A stretch of DNA of 64,000 nucleotides, from the NCBI RefSeq assembly GCF_900446215.1, contig NZ_UAQZ01000016.1:186001-250000 (forward strand), written 5' to 3'. A program made the translations under genes and the position numbers. Below the pieces are notes generated by a model, which did not search any database, was not told the origin of the DNA, and saw nothing but the letters and a program-made list of their open reading frames with translations. Shown here in pieces: positions 61,250-64,000 of this stretch (position 1 is the stretch's first letter; each line of letters begins with the position of its first letter). The DNA comes from Burkholderia cenocepacia. Lineage in GTDB: Bacteria > Pseudomonadota > Gammaproteobacteria > Burkholderiales > Burkholderiaceae.

Positions 61250-61495
61250 ATGACAGCAGCTACTATTACTTCAAAGGGTCAGGTGACCATTCCGGTGGAT
61301 GTACGCAATCAACTAGGCCTGGAGTCCGGAGACCGGATCGAATTCAGCTTCAACGAGGCAACGGGCCGGTATGAGATCTACCCGGCCACGCGCTCGCTCG
61401 CCTCGCTCAAGGGCATCGTGAAAAAGCCCGAGAAATCGGTGTCAATCGAGGACATGAATCGGGCCATCGCCGAACAGGGAGCGTCCGCGCGATGA
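61250..61495 (+). CDS. AbrB/MazE-type antitoxin
   Basis: 81 aa from ATG 61250, preceded by GGAGG. Residues 4-45 form the swapped-hairpin AbrB DNA-binding domain (ATITSKGQVTIPVDVRNQLGLESGDRIEFSF); the C-terminal half (SLKGIVKKPEKSVSIEDMNRAIAEQGAS) should bind and neutralise the toxin. It overlaps the PIN toxin gene by 4 bp (ATGA). A perfect inverted repeat in the promoter indicates autoregulation. AbrB-type antitoxins paired with PIN toxins are usual for VapBC modules. Confidence 0.9.
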   Translation: MTAATITSKGQVTIPVDVRNQLGLESGDRIEFSFNEATGRYEIYPATRSLASLKGIVKKPEKSVSIEDMNRAIAEQGASAR

Positions 61496-61890
61496 TAGGA
61501 CTGGATACGAACGTGCTGGTCCGCTATTTCGCTCAAGACGATGCCGTGCAATCAAAGAGGGCGACCGCGCTGATGGAGTCGTTGTCGGCGGAGCGTCCGG
61601 GGTACGTTTCGCAGGTGGCGCTGGTCGAGGTCGTCTGGGTGCTGGGACGTTGCTACGGCGTAGAGCGCGAACAGATAACAGACATCATCGACTCAATGAC
61701 CGCTACGAAGGAACTGGCCGTTGAAGGCGCTGACACGGTGCGAAAGGCACTTCGCGTTTTCGCGGCATCACCGAAGGCGGATTTTGCGGATTGCCTGATC
61801 GAGCGGTCGGCACACGTCGTCGGGTGCGAGTACACAGCAACCTTCGACGTGGCCGCCTCAAAGGTCGCTGGCATGCGGTTGATAAAGTAA
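61492..61890 (+). CDS. vapC: PIN-domain ribonuclease toxin (VapC family)
   Basis: 132 aa. The acidic residues expected of PIN nucleases are D5 (GLDTNVLVRYF), E46 (ALVEVVWVL), D97/D100 (KADFADCLI) and D119 (ATFDVAA). VapC toxins cut tRNA or rRNA in the cytoplasm when freed from the antitoxin. All acidic positions are intact, so the toxin is probably active. Starts inside the antitoxin gene by 4 bp. The module sits between an RND operon and a DUF4148 gene that share a regulatory box, suggesting it was inserted there. Confidence 0.9.
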   Translation: MIGLDTNVLVRYFAQDDAVQSKRATALMESLSAERPGYVSQVALVEVVWVLGRCYGVEREQITDIIDSMTATKELAVEGADTVRKALRVFAASPKADFADCLIERSAHVVGCEYTATFDVAASKVAGMRLIK

Positions 61891-61927
61891 TCACGGCGCA
61901 AGCCGACGATAGAAGAACGGGCGATCA

Positions 61928-61945
61928 GATAACAAAACCGTAATC
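61928..61945. promoter_or_regulatory. GATWAC-N6-GTNATC box 3 (upstream of the DUF4148 gene)
   Basis: GATAACAAAACCGTAATC; arms GATAAC/GTAATC with one mismatch. Its reverse complement matches box 1 at 17 of 18 positions. It lies 125 bp before the DUF4148 start and 38 bp after the toxin stop. Confidence 0.6.
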
Positions 61946-62070
61946 GAAGCCTCACCTTCAGGAAAGCGCGCGAATCGCAGAATGGACTCAACTCTTCATC
62001 GCATCGATGGGGAGCGGAGGTCCGGCCTGATCTGCGGACGCGAACACGCCATCTTTGAGAGGTGAACATC

Positions 62071-62376
62071 ATGAACAACCTGATTCGTGCAGTCCTGCTG
62101 TCCTGCGCACTGAGCGCACCGATCGTCGCATTTGCGCAAACTACCGACCATGCGGTTACCCGCGCCGAGGTGCGTGCCGATCTCGTCCGCGTCGAAAAGG
62201 CCGGTTATCGTCCCATCGGCACCGATCCGTACTATCCGGAGGACATCCAGGCCGCGGAGGCGAAGGTCGCCGCGCAGCAAGCGCAATCGGTTGCCGCACG
62301 GCCGGCCGACGCGGCAAGGGCGGCGACGTCGTCGCTCGCGTCGCTCGACACGCAGCCGTTGTACGAGCATCACTGA
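62071..62376 (+). CDS. small secreted DUF4148 protein
   Basis: 101 aa from ATG 62071, with GAGAGG upstream. The signal peptide (NNLIRAVLLSCALSAPIVAFA) ends at an AFA-Q cleavage site. The mature part shows the DUF4148 pattern VTRAEVRADLVRVEKAGYRP followed by YYPEDIQAAEAKVAAQ. These small periplasmic proteins are abundant in Burkholderia and often respond to two-component systems, but their role is unknown. Box 3 upstream ties it to the regulator at 52.6 kb (inference). Confidence 0.85.
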   Translation: MNNLIRAVLLSCALSAPIVAFAQTTDHAVTRAEVRADLVRVEKAGYRPIGTDPYYPEDIQAAEAKVAAQQAQSVAARPADAARAATSSLASLDTQPLYEHH

Positions 62377-62388
62377 ACGCGGTTGGCG

Positions 62389-62414
62389 ACCGCCGTCGGC
62401 AGCCCGGCGGCGGT
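62389..62414 (+). terminator. stem-loop after the DUF4148 gene
   Basis: ACCGCCG (62389-62395) pairs with CGGCGGT (62408-62414), 12-nt loop, followed by TCCTT; 12 bp after the stop codon. Confidence 0.4.
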
Positions 62415-62447
62415 TCCTTCAACGGACGGCGCGCATGCCGCCGCGAG

Positions 62448-63938
62448 TCAGCTCTCGCCCTTCTCGAGCACGTTCTGCGTGAGCGTGATCGATGGAATCG
62501 TCGGCTTGAGCAACGCGCGGCGCGCGCGACGGCTCAGCCACTTCCAGCCGGCCACGAGCAGCAGCGCGACCAGCGGGATCAAGGCGATCGTCCACGTCCC
62601 GTTCGGGTAGTCGAAGGCCATCAACACCAGCACGCCGAGCAGGAACAGCAACGTGAGCCAAGACGTCACGGGCGCGCCCGGCATCCTGAACGACACGTCT
62701 TCCACGTCGCCGCGCCTGACCGCGGCGCGGAACTTCATCTGGCACACGACGATGAAGCCCCAGGTGCTGATGATGCCCAGCGACGCGATGTTCAGCACGA
62801 TCTCGAACACGCTCGACGGCACGAGATAGTTGAGCAGCACGCCGACCACGTAGATCGCGACCGTCACCAGAATGCCCGCGTACGGGACGGATTGCCCGCT
62901 CATTCGCGCGAGGAACGCGGGGGCGGAGCCGCCCATCGACAGCGAACGCAACACGCGCCCCGTCGAATACAGGCCGGAGTTGAGGCTCGACAGCGCGGCC
63001 GTGAGCACCACCAGGTTCATCACCGAGCCGATGCCCGGCACGCCGAGCGCGCCGAAGAACGTGACGAACGGGCTCTGGCCCGCCTTGTACGCGCTCCACG
63101 GCAGCAGGCAGACCAGCAGCACGACCGATGCGACGTAGAAGATCGCGATGCGCCAGATCACGTTGTTGATCGCGCGCGGCAGCACCTTGCGCGCATCCTT
63201 GCATTCGCCGGCGGCCGTACCGACCAGTTCGACGCCCGCGAACGCGAACACCACGCCCTGCACCAGCACCAGTGCCGGCATCAGCCCGTGCGGAAAGAAC
63301 CCGCCGTTGTCGGTGATCAGATGCATGCCGGTGCCATGACCGGCGACCGGCATGCCCGTGCCGAGGATCGCCGCGCCGATCACGAGAAACAGCACGATCG
63401 CAGCGACCTTGATCAGCGCGAACCAGAACTCCATTTCCGCGAACCACTTCACGCCGATCAGGTTCATCGTCGCGACGATGCACAGCGCGACGAGCGCGAA
63501 GATCCACTGCGGCACGGCCGCGAACGGCGCCCAGTAATGCATGTAGAGCGCGACGGCGGTGATGTCGACGATGCCGGTCATCGCCCAGTTCAGGAAGTAC
63601 ATCCAGCCGGCGACGAACGAGGCCTTTTCGCCGAGGAACTCGCGCGCGTACGACACGAAGCTGCCGCTGCTGGGGCGATGCATCACGAGTTCGCCGAGTG
63701 CGCGCAGGATCAGGAACGAAAACGCGCCGCACACCAGATAGACGATCGCGAGCGCCGGGCCGGCGGCCTGCAGCCGCGCGCCCGCGCCGAGAAACAGCCC
63801 GGTGCCGATGGCCCCGCCGATCGCGATCATCTGCACCTGTCGATTGCCGAGGGTCTGGTGATAGCCGGCTTCGTGCGATTCGAGCCAGCTGCGTTTGTCG
63901 GTTTCGCCGGTTGTCGACGGGTCGGGAATCGATGCCAT
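62448..63938 (-). CDS. amino-acid permease, AAT (APC) family
   Basis: 496 aa with 12 transmembrane helices. Signatures: the cytoplasmic start QTLGNRQVQMIAIGGAIGTGLFLGAG, the TM3-loop RALGELVMHRPSSGSFVSYA, and TM6 FAFAGVELVGTAAGE. Relatives in the family import GABA, asparagine, aromatic amino acids or D-alanine/D-serine/glycine with protons; the substrate cannot be chosen from sequence. ATG 63938 is preceded by AAGGAT. It converges with the DUF4148 gene. Confidence 0.9.
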   Translation of the reverse strand: MASIPDPSTTGETDKRSWLESHEAGYHQTLGNRQVQMIAIGGAIGTGLFLGAGARLQAAGPALAIVYLVCGAFSFLILRALGELVMHRPSSGSFVSYAREFLGEKASFVAGWMYFLNWAMTGIVDITAVALYMHYWAPFAAVPQWIFALVALCIVATMNLIGVKWFAEMEFWFALIKVAAIVLFLVIGAAILGTGMPVAGHGTGMHLITDNGGFFPHGLMPALVLVQGVVFAFAGVELVGTAAGECKDARKVLPRAINNVIWRIAIFYVASVVLLVCLLPWSAYKAGQSPFVTFFGALGVPGIGSVMNLVVLTAALSSLNSGLYSTGRVLRSLSMGGSAPAFLARMSGQSVPYAGILVTVAIYVVGVLLNYLVPSSVFEIVLNIASLGIISTWGFIVVCQMKFRAAVRRGDVEDVSFRMPGAPVTSWLTLLFLLGVLVLMAFDYPNGTWTIALIPLVALLLVAGWKWLSRRARRALLKPTIPSITLTQNVLEKGES

Positions 63939-64000
63939 GACGGTATCCTTGCGCGCGGATGGGATTGGATTCGCCCCGATCGCGGGACGATCGGGACCAC

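Overview
The window is a GC-rich, densely packed stretch of a beta-proteobacterial chromosome, almost certainly Burkholderia (probably the B. cepacia complex). I infer this from the very high third-position GC, the gene content (DUF4148 protein, several OmpR-type two-component systems beside RND pumps, many AraC/LysR/TetR regulators) and the overall protein style. No tRNA, rRNA, CRISPR array or prophage was seen. There is one intact insertion sequence and one decayed patch with pseudogenes.

Layout. 1-3.8 kb: the 3' part of a PAS/histidine-kinase/receiver hybrid of the CheB-CheR-fusion type, then a stand-alone CheB-like methylesterase. 3.8-6.4 kb: an Nramp-like metal transporter, a small lipoprotein and a TetR regulator (minus strand). 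6.8-9.2 kb: three lipoproteins in a row (Sel1-repeat, CsgG-like, unknown). 9.9 kb: a small avidin-family protein without a signal peptide. 10.5-12.3 kb: a quinone-reductase-like flavoprotein divergent from a LysR regulator. 12.6-17.8 kb: a hypothetical protein, a two-component pair, an AraC regulator and a HAD phosphatase. 18-23.2 kb: acyl-CoA synthetase, two AraC regulators and an FAD monooxygenase. 23.26-24.70 kb: an IS150-like IS3-family element with imperfect terminal repeats and a 3-bp target duplication. 24.9-30.5 kb: a fatty-acid oxidation operon (acyl-CoA dehydrogenase, ETF:ubiquinone oxidoreductase, thiolase, 3-hydroxyacyl-CoA dehydrogenase). 30.5-36.3 kb: TetR divergent from an NmrA-like/DUF1772 pair, AraC divergent from a DMT exporter plus an ATPase, and DUF2071. 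36.5 kb: a phytanoyl-CoA-dioxygenase-like protein of somewhat unusual composition.

37.8-42.9 kb is a complete 2-deoxyribose utilisation locus: deoC and deoR are divergent, and deoK-deoP-deoX run as a tight operon towards deoR. Palindromes lie in both control regions. The kinase, permease, mutarotase-like protein, aldolase and repressor together account for uptake and breakdown of deoxyribose.

43.2-61.0 kb holds two tripartite RND efflux systems, each beside its own OmpR-type two-component system. The first (adaptor-permease-outer-membrane lipoprotein) is divergent from its regulator pair. The second (permease-adaptor-outer-membrane lipoprotein) converges on its regulator pair. Between the two regulator pairs, at 51.5-52.4 kb, is a scar containing a truncated, frameshifted lysE, an IS3 orfA remnant and a frameshifted Rieske-oxygenase 3' end.

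A near-palindromic 18-bp box of the form GATWAC-N6-GTNATC occurs upstream of the second regulator pair, upstream of the second pump, and upstream of the DUF4148 gene. It is the best hidden signal in the window: a small candidate regulon of the 52.6-kb response regulator. A MazE/AbrB-type antitoxin plus PIN toxin operon, with a perfect 11-bp inverted repeat in its promoter, sits between the second and third boxes. The window ends with an amino-acid permease.
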